Shown: positions 35,771 to 44,769 of the stretch, one piece after another
Layout: every line of letters starts with the position of its first letter
Numbering within the stretch: position 1 is the first letter of the stretch
Notes under the pieces: model-generated
Database searches by the model: none
The model's input: the letters and a program-made list of their open reading frames with translations, nothing else
Told to the model about the DNA's origin: nothing
Source: Methylotetracoccus oryzae
GTDB lineage: Bacteria > Pseudomonadota > Gammaproteobacteria > Methylococcales > Methylococcaceae
Assembly (NCBI RefSeq): GCF_006175985.1
Contig: NZ_SRSH01000006.1
Location: 62,001 to 126,000 of the forward strand
Direction: 5' to 3'
Length of the DNA stretch: 64,000 nucleotides
Made by a program: the position numbers and the translations under genes

Positions 35771-38700
35771 ATGGCCGCACACGTTCGTTTCGCGCTGGTC
35801 TCGCTCTGGCTGTTCTCCGCGGCGGCCGTCGCCGGTCCGCTGACGTCCGAGGCGGTACCCGAACCGCTCAAGCCCTGGATCTCCTGGGTGCTCCGCGGCC
35901 ACGAAGATCGGATCTGCCCGTTCCTCTTCGACCAGTGGGACGATCGCCGCTGCAGCTGGCCTGGGCGGCTGGCGCTGGAGTTGAACGCCCAGGGTGGGCG
36001 CTTCGAGGCGGCATTGCGTCTGTACGCGGCGGGCTGGAGCCCGCTGCCCGGGGATGTTGGCCACTGGCCCCAGAATGTCAGCGAGTCCGGAAGGCCCCTG
36101 GTCGTCACGGCTGCGGAGGGGGAGCCGCGGGTCTGGCTCGACGCCGGCACGCACCGTGTATCGGGCAGCTTTCGCTGGGAGCGGCTGCCCGAGACGCTGA
36201 CCGTGCCCCGCTCGACGGGCCTGCTGCGCGTGACCGTCGACGGCAACGAACTGCCGTTCCCCGCCTTCAAGGACCAGGGTCAGCTGTGGCTGCGGACCTC
36301 GGCCGCAGCGGCCGCGCCGGAAGCGACGGAGAACCGCGTCGAGGTGGAGGTCTTCCGCCGGATCGTCGATGAACGCCCGCTGCAGGTCGTGACGCGGATC
36401 GTGCTGCGTGTCGCGGGCGTGCCGCGCGACGCGGTGCTGGTCGGCGCCACCCTTCCCGGTGCCATTCCGTTGTCGCTGGACAGTCCCCTGCCGGCGCGGG
36501 TCGAGCCCGACGGACGGCTGCGTCTGCAACTGCGTCCGGGATCGTGGAACCTCGACGTGACCAGCCGGTTCTCGGGAGAGACGGCCGAGTTGCGACTGCC
36601 CGAGGCGGTCGTGCCCTGGTCGCAACAGGAGGTCTGGAGCTTCGATCCGCGCAACGCCTTGCGACTCGTACAGATCGAGGGCCCGGTGGCCATCGACCCG
36701 CGGCAGACGAACGTGCCGCAGGAGTGGCAGAGTCTGCCGGCGTATCGGATGGCGGCGGGCGAGGCGATGGAAATCCAGACCCTGCGCCGCGGCGATCCCG
36801 AGCCGGAGCCGGATCGGCTGCAACTGGATCGCAGCTTGTGGCTGGATTTCGACGGTGGCGGGTACACGGTGACCGACCGGATTTCAGGCTCGATGACACG
36901 CAACTGGCGGCTGGATGCCGATACGGCGCTGCGGCTGGGGCGGGTCAGTCTTGGTGACGAGCCACAACCCATCACCCGGCTCGCGGAGGGGGGGGCGGAG
37001 GGCGTCGAGGTGCGCCGCGGGGCGCTGCAGCTCTCGGCCGACAGCCGCTTCGACGGGCTTGGGGCGCAACTCCCGGCGACCGGATGGGCGCAGGATTTCC
37101 AGCGCGTGCAGGCGCGCCTGAACCTGCCGCCGGGGTGGCGACTGCTGGTCGCCACCGGCGTCGACAACGCACCCGATACCTGGGTTGGCCGCTGGACGCT
37201 GCTGGACCTCTTCGTGGTTCTGATCGCCGGTCTGGCCGCCGCGCGTCTATGGACTCCGCAGGCCGGTGTGCTGATGCTCCTCGGGTTGGCGTTGCTGTGG
37301 CAGGAGCCCGGAGCCCCCCGGTATCTGTGGCTCAACCTGCTGGTCGCCATCGCGCTGCTTCGTCTGGTTCCGGAAGGCCGGCTCGCCACGGGCCTGAAGA
37401 TTTATCGCACCGCTTCGTTCGCGCTGCTGTGTTTGCTCGCCATTCCCTTCGCCTACGATCAGGTGCGCTGGGGCTTCTACCCGCAGTTGGAGCAGCCCTG
37501 GCGGCAGCCGGACAGCGAGCCTGCCGGGAGCGAGGGTGTCGAGCGGGCTGCTGCGCCGCCCATGGAGTCCATGGAAGAGGAAGCCGCGGTGGCAGCGGCG
37601 AGCGATGAGGCGGCGCCGTCGCCCATGGCATCGCTTTCGGACTACGCCTCGCGTGCGGTCAAGCGGTCTGCGGAGCCGAGGTTGGCCCAGCCGCCGGCTC
37701 CGGCCAGTGCGCGCGATGACATCGATCCCCGCGCCATTACCCAGACCGGGCCTGGTGTGCCGCGCTGGCAGTGGAGGTCGGTGCAGCTGAGCTGGAACGG
37801 GCCAGTGGTAGCCGGTCAGAATCTCGGCCTGGTGCTGCTGTCTCCCGCGATGAATCTTGTTCTGAATCTACTACGGGTCATTCTGCTGATCGCGCTGGGC
37901 CTGCGCCTGGCCGGCCTGACGCCCCGTCCGCGGTGGGGGGCGCCGGTGCTTTTCATCCCTCTGATGTTTGGCTTCGTGCCGGGATCCCGCGCGGATTTTC
38001 CGCCGCCGGATGTCCTCGAGCAGCTTTCCCGGGGCCTGTTGGAAGCTCCCGATTGCCTGCCGTCCTGTGCGGACATCGCCCGACTGAGGCTCGATATCCG
38101 CGGCGACATGCTGACGCAGAGCCTGGACCTCCACGCGCAACAGCGGGTCAGCGTGCCCGTGCCCGGTCAGGAGGGGCAGTGGATGCCGGAGACCGCGACC
38201 CTGGACGGGCAGCCGGTCGAGGCCATGGTGCGGGAGCCGGACGGCAGCCTGCGCCTTGCGGTCGAGCCCGGGCGGCATGAACTCACCCTCGCGGGCCGGC
38301 TGCCGGCGCGGGAGCAGGTGGCGCTGACCTTGCCGCTGGTGCCGCGGCTGGTGGAGGTCCGCAGCATCGGGTGGGCGGTCGAGGGCGTACGCGAGGACGG
38401 AACCCCGGACTCGCAGTTGCGCCTGCTGCGCCAGCGGAGCCAGGCGGGCGGCGAGTCGCTGTTGCCCGGTCCGCTGGAACCCTTCGTCGAGGTCACGCGC
38501 CTGCTGCGGGTCGGTCTGGACTGGCGGGTGCAGACGACCGTCATGCGGCGGTCGCCCAGCGATCAGTCGATCGCGCTGGAGGTTCCTCTGCTCGACGGTG
38601 AAGCCGTCACGACGGCCGGGGTCCGCGTTCGGGACGGACGAGCCATCGTCAACTTGCCCCCGGGCATCGACAGTCTCGCATGGACTTCGATCCTGAGCCC

Positions 38701-39889
38701 GCGCGACGAGATACGGCTGCGCGCGCCCGAGACCGGACAGTGGGTCGAGACCTGGCAGCTCGATGCGGGTCCGATGTGGCACGTCGTGACCTCCGGCATT
38801 GCCGTGGTCCACCATCGGGACGCAGGCGGCAACTGGTTGCCGGAGTGGCAGCCCTGGGCGGGGGAACAGGTGACCATCCATCTGGTGCGACCCCTGGCAG
38901 CGCCAGGGAATACGCTCACCATCGATGCCAGCCGTCTGGAGATTCGCCCCGGACGGAGAGCACTCGACGGCGTCCTCGCCCTGACGCTACGCAGCGCCCA
39001 GGGCAGTCAGCATCGCGTGCAACTGCCAGAGGGCGCGCAGTTGTTGTCGGCGACTGTCGACGGCGCGGTGCAACCGCTGCGGCAACAAGGTCGCGTGGTG
39101 ACGCTGCCGGTGCATCCGGGCCGACAGCAATTTGCCCTGAACTGGCGTGTGGAATCCGCACCGAAGGGCTTGCTCCGGACGCCGGTGGTGGATCTCGGTG
39201 CGTCTAGTGTCAACCACCGTATCGACGTGGAACTGGGCCAGGACCGCTGGTTGTTGTTGTTGGGCGGACCGCAATGGGGCCCCGCGGTGCTGTATTGGGG
39301 GATACTGGCCGTGGTCGCGGTACTCGCGTTTGGCCTGGGTCGGATCCCGTGGACACCGCTGGGGTTCGCAAACTGGTTGCTGTTGCTGATCGGCCTGAGC
39401 CAGATTCCCCTGCTTGCGGGCTTCATCGTGGTGATCTGGCTGCTGGCCTTGGGTCGCCGAGCGACCGTGGGCGGGTCGATGCTCAGCGATAGACGGTTCA
39501 ATGCCATCCAGGCAGGCCTCGCGGCCTTGACGCTGGCAGCGCTGCTGACTTTGGGCCTGGCCGTGCAGCAGGGTTTGCTCGGTTATCCGGACATGCAGAT
39601 TGCCGGGAATGCCTCGACTTCGACTTCGCTGCACTGGTATCAGGATCGCAGTGCGGCGACACCGCCACAGGCCTGGATGTTGTCGGTTCCGCTGTGGGTG
39701 TATCGAGTGGCAATGCTGGCATGGGCCTTATGGCTGGCGGCCGCGCTGTTGCACTGGCTGCGTTGGGGCTGGGCCTGTTACACGGCGGGCGGACTGTGGC
39801 GACGGAGCGCAGAGGCGACGGCCCCGCGCCCGGGGACGCCATCCGTGGACGAGGATCCATGGCTTGAGGGCAAGCCACCGGGGGGGTGA
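35771..39889 (+). CDS. Very large envelope protein of unknown function, 1372 aa
   Basis: ATG 35771 has GGGAGG seven bases upstream. A signal peptide (..LWLFSAAAVA-GPL) leads to a beta-rich periplasmic region (residues ~22-470). A first membrane block follows (~477-575: LLDLFVVLIAGLAAARLW and several more), then an Ala/Glu/Ser/Pro linker (~580-670), a second membrane block (~685-745), a second beta-rich region (~745-1155), and at least four C-terminal helices (~1160-1345). The two halves look alike in plan (beta domain plus membrane helices), suggesting an internal duplication. Conserved-looking DPRAITQTGPGVPRWQWR precedes the middle helices. No catalytic motif or known family is recognised. 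Confidence 0.8.
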   Translation: MAAHVRFALVSLWLFSAAAVAGPLTSEAVPEPLKPWISWVLRGHEDRICPFLFDQWDDRRCSWPGRLALELNAQGGRFEAALRLYAAGWSPLPGDVGHWPQNVSESGRPLVVTAAEGEPRVWLDAGTHRVSGSFRWERLPETLTVPRSTGLLRVTVDGNELPFPAFKDQGQLWLRTSAAAAAPEATENRVEVEVFRRIVDERPLQVVTRIVLRVAGVPRDAVLVGATLPGAIPLSLDSPLPARVEPDGRLRLQLRPGSWNLDVTSRFSGETAELRLPEAVVPWSQQEVWSFDPRNALRLVQIEGPVAIDPRQTNVPQEWQSLPAYRMAAGEAMEIQTLRRGDPEPEPDRLQLDRSLWLDFDGGGYTVTDRISGSMTRNWRLDADTALRLGRVSLGDEPQPITRLAEGGAEGVEVRRGALQLSADSRFDGLGAQLPATGWAQDFQRVQARLNLPPGWRLLVATGVDNAPDTWVGRWTLLDLFVVLIAGLAAARLWTPQAGVLMLLGLALLWQEPGAPRYLWLNLLVAIALLRLVPEGRLATGLKIYRTASFALLCLLAIPFAYDQVRWGFYPQLEQPWRQPDSEPAGSEGVERAAAPPMESMEEEAAVAAASDEAAPSPMASLSDYASRAVKRSAEPRLAQPPAPASARDDIDPRAITQTGPGVPRWQWRSVQLSWNGPVVAGQNLGLVLLSPAMNLVLNLLRVILLIALGLRLAGLTPRPRWGAPVLFIPLMFGFVPGSRADFPPPDVLEQLSRGLLEAPDCLPSCADIARLRLDIRGDMLTQSLDLHAQQRVSVPVPGQEGQWMPETATLDGQPVEAMVREPDGSLRLAVEPGRHELTLAGRLPAREQVALTLPLVPRLVEVRSIGWAVEGVREDGTPDSQLRLLRQRSQAGGESLLPGPLEPFVEVTRLLRVGLDWRVQTTVMRRSPSDQSIALEVPLLDGEAVTTAGVRVRDGRAIVNLPPGIDSLAWTSILSPRDEIRLRAPETGQWVETWQLDAGPMWHVVTSGIAVVHHRDAGGNWLPEWQPWAGEQVTIHLVRPLAAPGNTLTIDASRLEIRPGRRALDGVLALTLRSAQGSQHRVQLPEGAQLLSATVDGAVQPLRQQGRVVTLPVHPGRQQFALNWRVESAPKGLLRTPVVDLGASSVNHRIDVELGQDRWLLLLGGPQWGPAVLYWGILAVVAVLAFGLGRIPWTPLGFANWLLLLIGLSQIPLLAGFIVVIWLLALGRRATVGGSMLSDRRFNAIQAGLAALTLAALLTLGLAVQQGLLGYPDMQIAGNASTSTSLHWYQDRSAATPPQAWMLSVPLWVYRVAMLAWALWLAAALLHWLRWGWACYTAGGLWRRSAEATAPRPGTPSVDEDPWLEGKPPGG

Positions 39890-40072
39890 AATGGCTGGCG
39901 GCAAGTATCAGGTCTGGACGGAGCCTGGCTGAGGCCGCGCCCGGTCTCTTGAGGCTGTGCACCAGGGCAGCGACCGGACTACGGTCACCACCCTGTGCGG
40001 GGCGCATTGCGTGGCCGGCAACGCCGGCCGTTGACCAGTCCGGGAGCGGCGTCCTTGCCGCAGCCCTGTCGG

Positions 40073-42157
40073 TCAGGGTGTCGTCACCATCAGCTGGCGC
40101 GCCTGATCCTTCAGGGAAATCGCGGTGCGGACTTGCCGATCGCGCCACCATTCCGGAACGTCTTTGGACTCATGGGCCTTCTTCTCCAGATACAGGGCTC
40201 GCTGCAGCAAGGCCAGCGCGTCCGGATAGATTCCGGTCGGTGACTTGCGGAGCACCTGAACCGCGTCCTGCGTCTCGGCCGCTGCGAGGCGGATCATCTC
40301 GCGGGCCGCATAGCCATTGAGACTTTGCGCCTGCTGGTCGAGTTTGTCGGAGCTGCGCAGATTCTCCAGGGCATTGATCGTGCGGAGAAAGGCACCGACG
40401 GCATTGATCGAGTCCGGGTCGAGCAGCACGGTCCGATCGGCGCCGGACGAGGTCAGTGCGCCAGGCGAATTGTTGAACGCCGGTTGGTTGTAAACCGCGA
40501 TCGCCTCCTCGATGGTGTTCACGACGTTGTTGTGGAAGAAAGGACCGGTGTCCGCGGCCTCGACCAGCGAGGGCGTGTTGAAGCGGTGGTCCCCGAAACA
40601 GGCGCCACGCGCATCGTCCGGCCCGCAGGTGTTCGGCAGCGTGCCGAAGCCGCCGTCATAAGCCATGTTCGGCTGGGCCAGCCGGGCCGGGTGGTCGGGC
40701 AGGTTCTCGATACCGGTGTCGCGTGTCGGGTTCGCCTTGGTGGTCGAACTGTTGGCGCCGGCATTCTCATGACAGCCATTGCAGTTGCCGGTGCCATGCA
40801 CGATCTCGCCGGTAACCGGGTCCTTGGCGTTCTGTTTCGTGTCGAAGATCAGCTTGCCCTTTTCGACGAACTCCGACTTGAATACCAGGGTCTTCAGGTC
40901 CAACTCTTCGCCCGGACCGCGGCCCAGCGACAACATGTACAACTCGATGTCCTCCAGCTCTTCGGCCGTGGCTTCCCGGAAGTCCTGGCCCGGAACCCGC
41001 GCGAGCGTCTTCGGAAAGTGTTGCATGATTGCGCCCGCAGTGAACATCTTCAAGGAGCCGGGGGCGGGCGCGCCGTCGCCGGACCAACCCACCGCCTGAG
41101 CGGTCATCCCCGCGTCCTCTTCCTCGACCGCGATGGAGTTGGATAGGCCGAGCAGATGCGGCACGCTGCGCATGATCGGCGGTTTGTCGGCTTCGAAGCC
41201 ATCGATGTTGGTCAGAACCAACCCGAATTTCCTGAGCAGCCAGGGCCTCTCGAGTTTCTTCAGCGCCGGATTCGTGTCGGCGACGAACAGCGGGTCATGC
41301 GGCGGAAGCTTGGCGATATAGGCCGGGTCGATCGTATGATTGTTGTCGGGGCGATGGCAGGTCCCGCAGGTTCGGCCGTTCCCGTCGAAGGTCTCGTTCA
41401 GAAACAGGTCGCGGCCGCGTGCCACGCGCTCGCCGAGCACACTGCCAAGGTCGAGAGCGCGACCGGTGGCGACGGCCTTGCCGGGCAACAGCATCTCGAC
41501 CGCACGCAGGGGATCCGAGTCGGCGGCTGTCCGCTGGCGAGTCAGTTCGCCGAGAAACTCGCGCTGGCGCAGCGTCTCGAACGCACTGGGCGCGCCAAAA
41601 ATCAATCCGTCGGTGGGCTTCGCGGTGTCCGGCGTGATTACGGCCAGATCGAGCTTGAAGCTGGCAATCAGCTCGGGGCTCAACGTGGTTTCGAGTTGCG
41701 CCGTCCCGTCCCGGGCGACGAAGCGGCCGACATCGAGAAACCGGTCACCCTGTTCTGGCCGGATGGAACGGTGGGGGCCGGGCTCGTTGCTTACCCACCA
41801 GAGGCGGTAGGCGCCGTCGCGCGAAAAGTGAGACACGGACAGGCTGACCTGGCCGCTCTGCCGATCGACTTTCAGGAGACCTTTGGCCTCGGTGTAGACC
41901 GGCGAGAAGGCCTTGGAGTACCCCAAAGGAATCCGGAACGCGGTCGGAGCGGCGCTGCGATCGCGCGCTGAGCTCCAGCGTTCGTAGGCTTGGTAAAGCG
42001 TGTCCAGGTCGGCCATCCCGATCATGCGCGGGGCCTCGGGCGTGGACGGCCGAAGTGCCCCGACAAGCAGGGCCAGAGCAAGGACGGAGAAACCGATAAG
42101 GGCGCGTGTCGGGCGAGCGGCTGCGCGCATCGGCTGAGTGTTCATGGGGGACATCAT
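40073..42157 (-). CDS. MauG/CcpA-like dihaem c-type cytochrome
   Basis: 694 residues from ATG 42157 (GAGG upstream). An N-terminal hydrophobic segment (IGFSVLALALLVGAL) exports or anchors it in the periplasm. Two haem c sites are present: CGTCH (Cys264, Cys267, His268) and CNGCH (Cys459, Cys462, His463). The segment FNTPSLVEAADTGPFFHNN followed by TIEEAI is the cytochrome c peroxidase/MauG family motif. An extra ~200-residue N-terminal beta-rich domain makes it about twice the usual length. Such enzymes reduce peroxide or oxidise residues on a partner protein. It lies 95 bases downstream of a secreted four-cysteine protein gene on the same strand, with another paralogue further upstream. Confidence 0.86.
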   Translation of the reverse strand: MMSPMNTQPMRAAARPTRALIGFSVLALALLVGALRPSTPEAPRMIGMADLDTLYQAYERWSSARDRSAAPTAFRIPLGYSKAFSPVYTEAKGLLKVDRQSGQVSLSVSHFSRDGAYRLWWVSNEPGPHRSIRPEQGDRFLDVGRFVARDGTAQLETTLSPELIASFKLDLAVITPDTAKPTDGLIFGAPSAFETLRQREFLGELTRQRTAADSDPLRAVEMLLPGKAVATGRALDLGSVLGERVARGRDLFLNETFDGNGRTCGTCHRPDNNHTIDPAYIAKLPPHDPLFVADTNPALKKLERPWLLRKFGLVLTNIDGFEADKPPIMRSVPHLLGLSNSIAVEEEDAGMTAQAVGWSGDGAPAPGSLKMFTAGAIMQHFPKTLARVPGQDFREATAEELEDIELYMLSLGRGPGEELDLKTLVFKSEFVEKGKLIFDTKQNAKDPVTGEIVHGTGNCNGCHENAGANSSTTKANPTRDTGIENLPDHPARLAQPNMAYDGGFGTLPNTCGPDDARGACFGDHRFNTPSLVEAADTGPFFHNNVVNTIEEAIAVYNQPAFNNSPGALTSSGADRTVLLDPDSINAVGAFLRTINALENLRSSDKLDQQAQSLNGYAAREMIRLAAAETQDAVQVLRKSPTGIYPDALALLQRALYLEKKAHESKDVPEWWRDRQVRTAISLKDQARQLMVTTP

Positions 42158-42178
42158 CGTGAGCCTCAAACAAAAATG

Positions 42179-42210
42179 CGGCCGGCCCCCCCCTCCCTGA
42201 GAACCGGCCG
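42179..42210 (-). terminator. Hairpin between secreted-protein gene and dihaem gene
   Basis: On the minus strand CGGCCGG (42210-42204) pairs with CCGGCCG (42185-42179) and is followed by CATTTTTGTTTG. It lies 42 bases after the secreted-protein stop and 21 before the dihaem gene start. It could attenuate read-through so that the small protein is made in excess of the enzyme. Confidence 0.55.
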
Positions 42211-42252
42211 ACAAAAAGGCGTTAGATCGTGCCGTGAACGGCAGGACCGGAT

Positions 42253-42936
42253 TTACTTCGTAATGATTTGGGCGCGGTAACCGTGAAAGCCGCTGTAGCA
42301 GGTGTCGGTCTCTGCGCAGAACGACACGTTCGCGCCGCCGATCACGATGCTGTACTTGCCGGCCGGCAACCATTTGGTCAACACGGCGGTCGCTTTACCG
42401 GCGGTGTTCGGCTGATTGGCGATGAAATCGAGCGAAGGCGCCCAGGCAAAGTTGGCGCTGTTGTTGTAGCGGTGATCCTCGCAGCCGGTCTCTTCCCAAC
42501 CGGAGTACAGCGACAGCGCCGGGTACAGTTGGTCGCCCGCCGTGGTGTAGGCGATCGACGTCGCACCGCTGACCGGATCGGTTACAACGCTGGGCAACAA
42601 CACGCCCTGTTGACGCGCGATCTTGATCTGTACGGTGGCCGGCTGCGTCAACTCGAACTTGACCCAGTCGGAGGTGTGGGTCCAACCGGTTTCCGGCGCG
42701 ACGTAGAACGGAGGCACTTCGTTCCAGCTCTTGGCACCAACCCGGCGGACGAAGCTCAGCGAAGCACGCTGGCTGGCCGTGACAGCCCATTCGTAGCCAA
42801 TCCCGGTGCAGACGCCCGGCACATAGGGGGTCGGGGTGATCCACGCGACGGTGTTGGCCGCGGCAGTGCCGGAAAAGCCGAAGGCGCTGGCCGACAGCAG
42901 GCCTGCCGTGAGCAGGAAACTCTTATTCAATGACAT
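42253..42936 (-). CDS. Secreted four-cysteine protein, paralogue A
   Basis: 227 residues; ATG 42936 has GGAG eight bases upstream. A signal peptide ends near GFSGTAAA. The mature protein is beta-rich with four cysteines (VCTG, GCEDH, FCAET, TCYSG) that are all kept in the paralogue at 43618. Conserved Trp and Tyr motifs are GYEW, GAKSWNE, ETGWTHTS and FAWAPSL. The stretch LPAGKYSIVIGG is like the last strands of pre-peptidase C-terminal (PPC)-type beta-sandwiches. No enzyme motif is seen. It is the gene just upstream of the MauG-like enzyme and could be its substrate or partner; that is an inference from order. Confidence 0.75.
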   Translation of the reverse strand: MSLNKSFLLTAGLLSASAFGFSGTAAANTVAWITPTPYVPGVCTGIGYEWAVTASQRASLSFVRRVGAKSWNEVPPFYVAPETGWTHTSDWVKFELTQPATVQIKIARQQGVLLPSVVTDPVSGATSIAYTTAGDQLYPALSLYSGWEETGCEDHRYNNSANFAWAPSLDFIANQPNTAGKATAVLTKWLPAGKYSIVIGGANVSFCAETDTCYSGFHGYRAQIITK

Positions 42937-43617
42937 GCGGGAAGCTCCAGTAAGTGCATCGCTTGGATGCTAGTTATTCCTTGGTTTACGAAGACTGACA
43001 TCGTCAGGTATGCCGGAAGCGACGGTGGCGATCTGGCCCTGGGCGCGATCCGCCAAGCCGATCCTGGCTAACGCGACGATGCAGCAGAAACTCAAGGGCA
43101 TCCCGGCCCGGCTGCGGTCCCTCTTCCTTCCGTAGCAGAAATCCTTGAGGTGTGGGTGCCGCACCAGTCCCTGGCTTCAGACCCATTCCTTAGTGGCGTC
43201 GGCGGCGCCGACTCCGAGATCAAAGCGCTATCCGCAGCTGATCCCTCAAACTGCGACACCATGCGTCAGCATGCAGCGTGCCAAAGGCTGAGTCTTGCGA
43301 TTTCAGTGGCCTACTTGGATTCGCTGCGCCGGCGCTTGGGTATTTCCCACATTCCAGTGCGGGAAATGCCTCAGGGCGAGTGGGCAGCGAGGGCGCATCG
43401 GTATCCTGTCAGAGGATCGCGCGGCGTTCCGTCAGCGACGGAAAGAAGGGATCCGCAGGGCCGGCGTGCCGAGATTTCCTCGATTCGCCGCGTGCTTCCC
43501 GAGGGGCTCTTCACGCTATTCCCCCGCTTATCCGAGCGAGACGGCCAGCTCGCGCGCTGGCCGTCCGGGTATCAGGACCTTCGGCAGCGGTCCGGCGCCC
43601 GCGCTACCGGCAAGTGG
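42937..43617. other. Intergenic region with element shared by both paralogues
   Basis: About 680 bases without a credible gene; plus-strand frames such as 43150-43800 run into the antisense of the next gene and look non-coding. It contains one copy of the 26-bp element at 43111-43136. Confidence 0.45.
43111..43136 (-). promoter_or_regulatory. Conserved 26-bp upstream element, copy A
   Basis: GCTGCGGTCC-NN-CTTCC-N-TCCGT-N-GC on the plus strand, 175 bases upstream of the paralogue A start. The same string with only four differing bases occurs 188 bases upstream of paralogue B. Similar distance and same orientation suggest a shared regulatory site, or a remnant of a duplication that included the promoter. 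Confidence 0.5.
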
Positions 43618-44316
43618 TCACTCGGTGGAGATCGAAGCCCGGTAGCCTTGCCGACCGCCGTAGCAGGCCGCGTCGGTGGGCGAGCAGAAGGAGACGTTGG
43701 CGCCGCCAATGGCCACCGTGTACTTACCGGCAGGCAGCGAGCGAACCAGCGTTGCCGTGGTCCAGCCGGCGCTATTCGGCTGATTTGCGACGTACTCTAG
43801 CGCGGGTGCCCATGCGATGGGTCCGGCATTGTTGTAACGATGCGCCGTGTATTCGCAGGCCTCTTCTTCCCATCCCTTCCAGATCGAGAAGGCCGGAAAC
43901 AGCTTGCTGCCGGCGAGATTGTAGCCAATGGCCGGGCTGCCCGAGGTCGGATCGGTGATGATGGTGGGCATCAGAACGCCCTGCTGACGGGAGATCTCGA
44001 TACGAACCTTGGCCGCCTTTTTCAGTTCCAGGGCCACGAAGTTGGACGTATGGGTCCAGCCGGTTTCGGGCGGGGTATAGAACGGAGGCGGCTCGTTCCA
44101 GCTCTTGGCGCCAACATGGTGGACGAAGCCGGCGCGCGCGGGCTTGCCGAGGGTTACGGTCCATTCGTAACTGATACCGTTGCAGTCCGTCTCGGGCACA
44201 TTGGGTTTGGGATCGCCGAACACGACGCTGGTGCCTGCGGTTGAAAGGCCCGGCAGGGTGGCCGCGCTTACGGTAAGGATGCTGGCACTGACAAACTTTG
44301 CGATGGTCTGGGACAT
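43618..44316 (-). CDS. Secreted four-cysteine protein, paralogue B
   Basis: 232 residues from ATG 44316 (GGAG seven bases upstream; the TTG at 44319 is not needed). A signal peptide ends near PGLSTAG. It is clearly homologous to paralogue A along its length, sharing GAKSWNEPPPFY, PETGWTHTS, SRQQGVLMP, HRYNNAG, WAPALEYVANQPN, LPAGKYTVAIGGANVSFC and the four cysteines. The strong conservation of the SWNE and GWTHTS segments hints at a binding or modification site. About 680 bases separate it from paralogue A, so it has its own transcript. Confidence 0.75.
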   Translation of the reverse strand: MSQTIAKFVSASILTVSAATLPGLSTAGTSVVFGDPKPNVPETDCNGISYEWTVTLGKPARAGFVHHVGAKSWNEPPPFYTPPETGWTHTSNFVALELKKAAKVRIEISRQQGVLMPTIITDPTSGSPAIGYNLAGSKLFPAFSIWKGWEEEACEYTAHRYNNAGPIAWAPALEYVANQPNSAGWTTATLVRSLPAGKYTVAIGGANVSFCSPTDAACYGGRQGYRASISTE

Positions 44317-44503
44317 CAAGGGACTCCGAAACTGTATGGCTGTTGGTTGAAGTGGGTTTTAGAGCCGTGCCTTGCCCCCTGACACGGCGCCTCACACCGA
44401 CACCCGGCGGTCCGTTTGTATCGAGCGTCTGGGTGGGGTTTGCGGAACCGGGACCCGCCTTGGGGCGAGCCCCGTCTTCCTTTGGTTAGGGCGTCCGGGC
44501 CCT

Positions 44504-44529
44504 GCTGCGGTCCAACTTCCATCCGTGGC
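44504..44529 (-). promoter_or_regulatory. Conserved 26-bp upstream element, copy B
   Basis: Matches the element at 43111-43136 at 22 of 26 positions and lies 188 bases upstream of the paralogue B start in the same orientation. Function is inferred from its conserved position. Confidence 0.5.
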
Positions 44530-44707
44530 CTAGCTTCGTCCTGTAGGCCGTCGATGCCTACTCGTGGTGAGTGGCGCGGACGACAGTGTCATTGAGCGCC
44601 GTCCTGGCGTCGTCCCGGCAGTTAACGCAGACAGCGTGCCAATCCGTAAGGTACTGAAAATACGGGTGGGGAGCGTGACGGCATGCGGCGCGCACCGCGA
44701 TTTGACA

Positions 44708-44739
44708 CGGCCCGGTGCGGCATTTGCCGCACCGGGCCG
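44708..44739 (-). terminator. 14-bp perfect hairpin after rsgA
   Basis: CGGCCCGGTGCGGC (44708-44721) pairs perfectly with GCCGCACCGGGCCG (44726-44739) around ATTT. It lies 30 bases after the rsgA stop on the minus strand. The following bases (TGTCAAAT) are a weak T-tract, so termination is likely but not certain. Confidence 0.65.
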
Positions 44740-44769
44740 CTGCGGGTGCTGCGGGTCGGCGCGGTAAGG

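Larger units (their letters stand above)
44317..44769. other. Intergenic region between paralogue B and rsgA
   Basis: About 450 bases. It holds the second copy of the conserved element (44504-44529) and the strong rsgA hairpin (44708-44739). Short plus-strand frames are not credible. Confidence 0.45.

Noticed and set aside
43150..43958. Overlapping plus-strand frames of 116-226 codons
   Set aside because: Unusual composition, no family resemblance, and they run into the antisense of secreted paralogue B.
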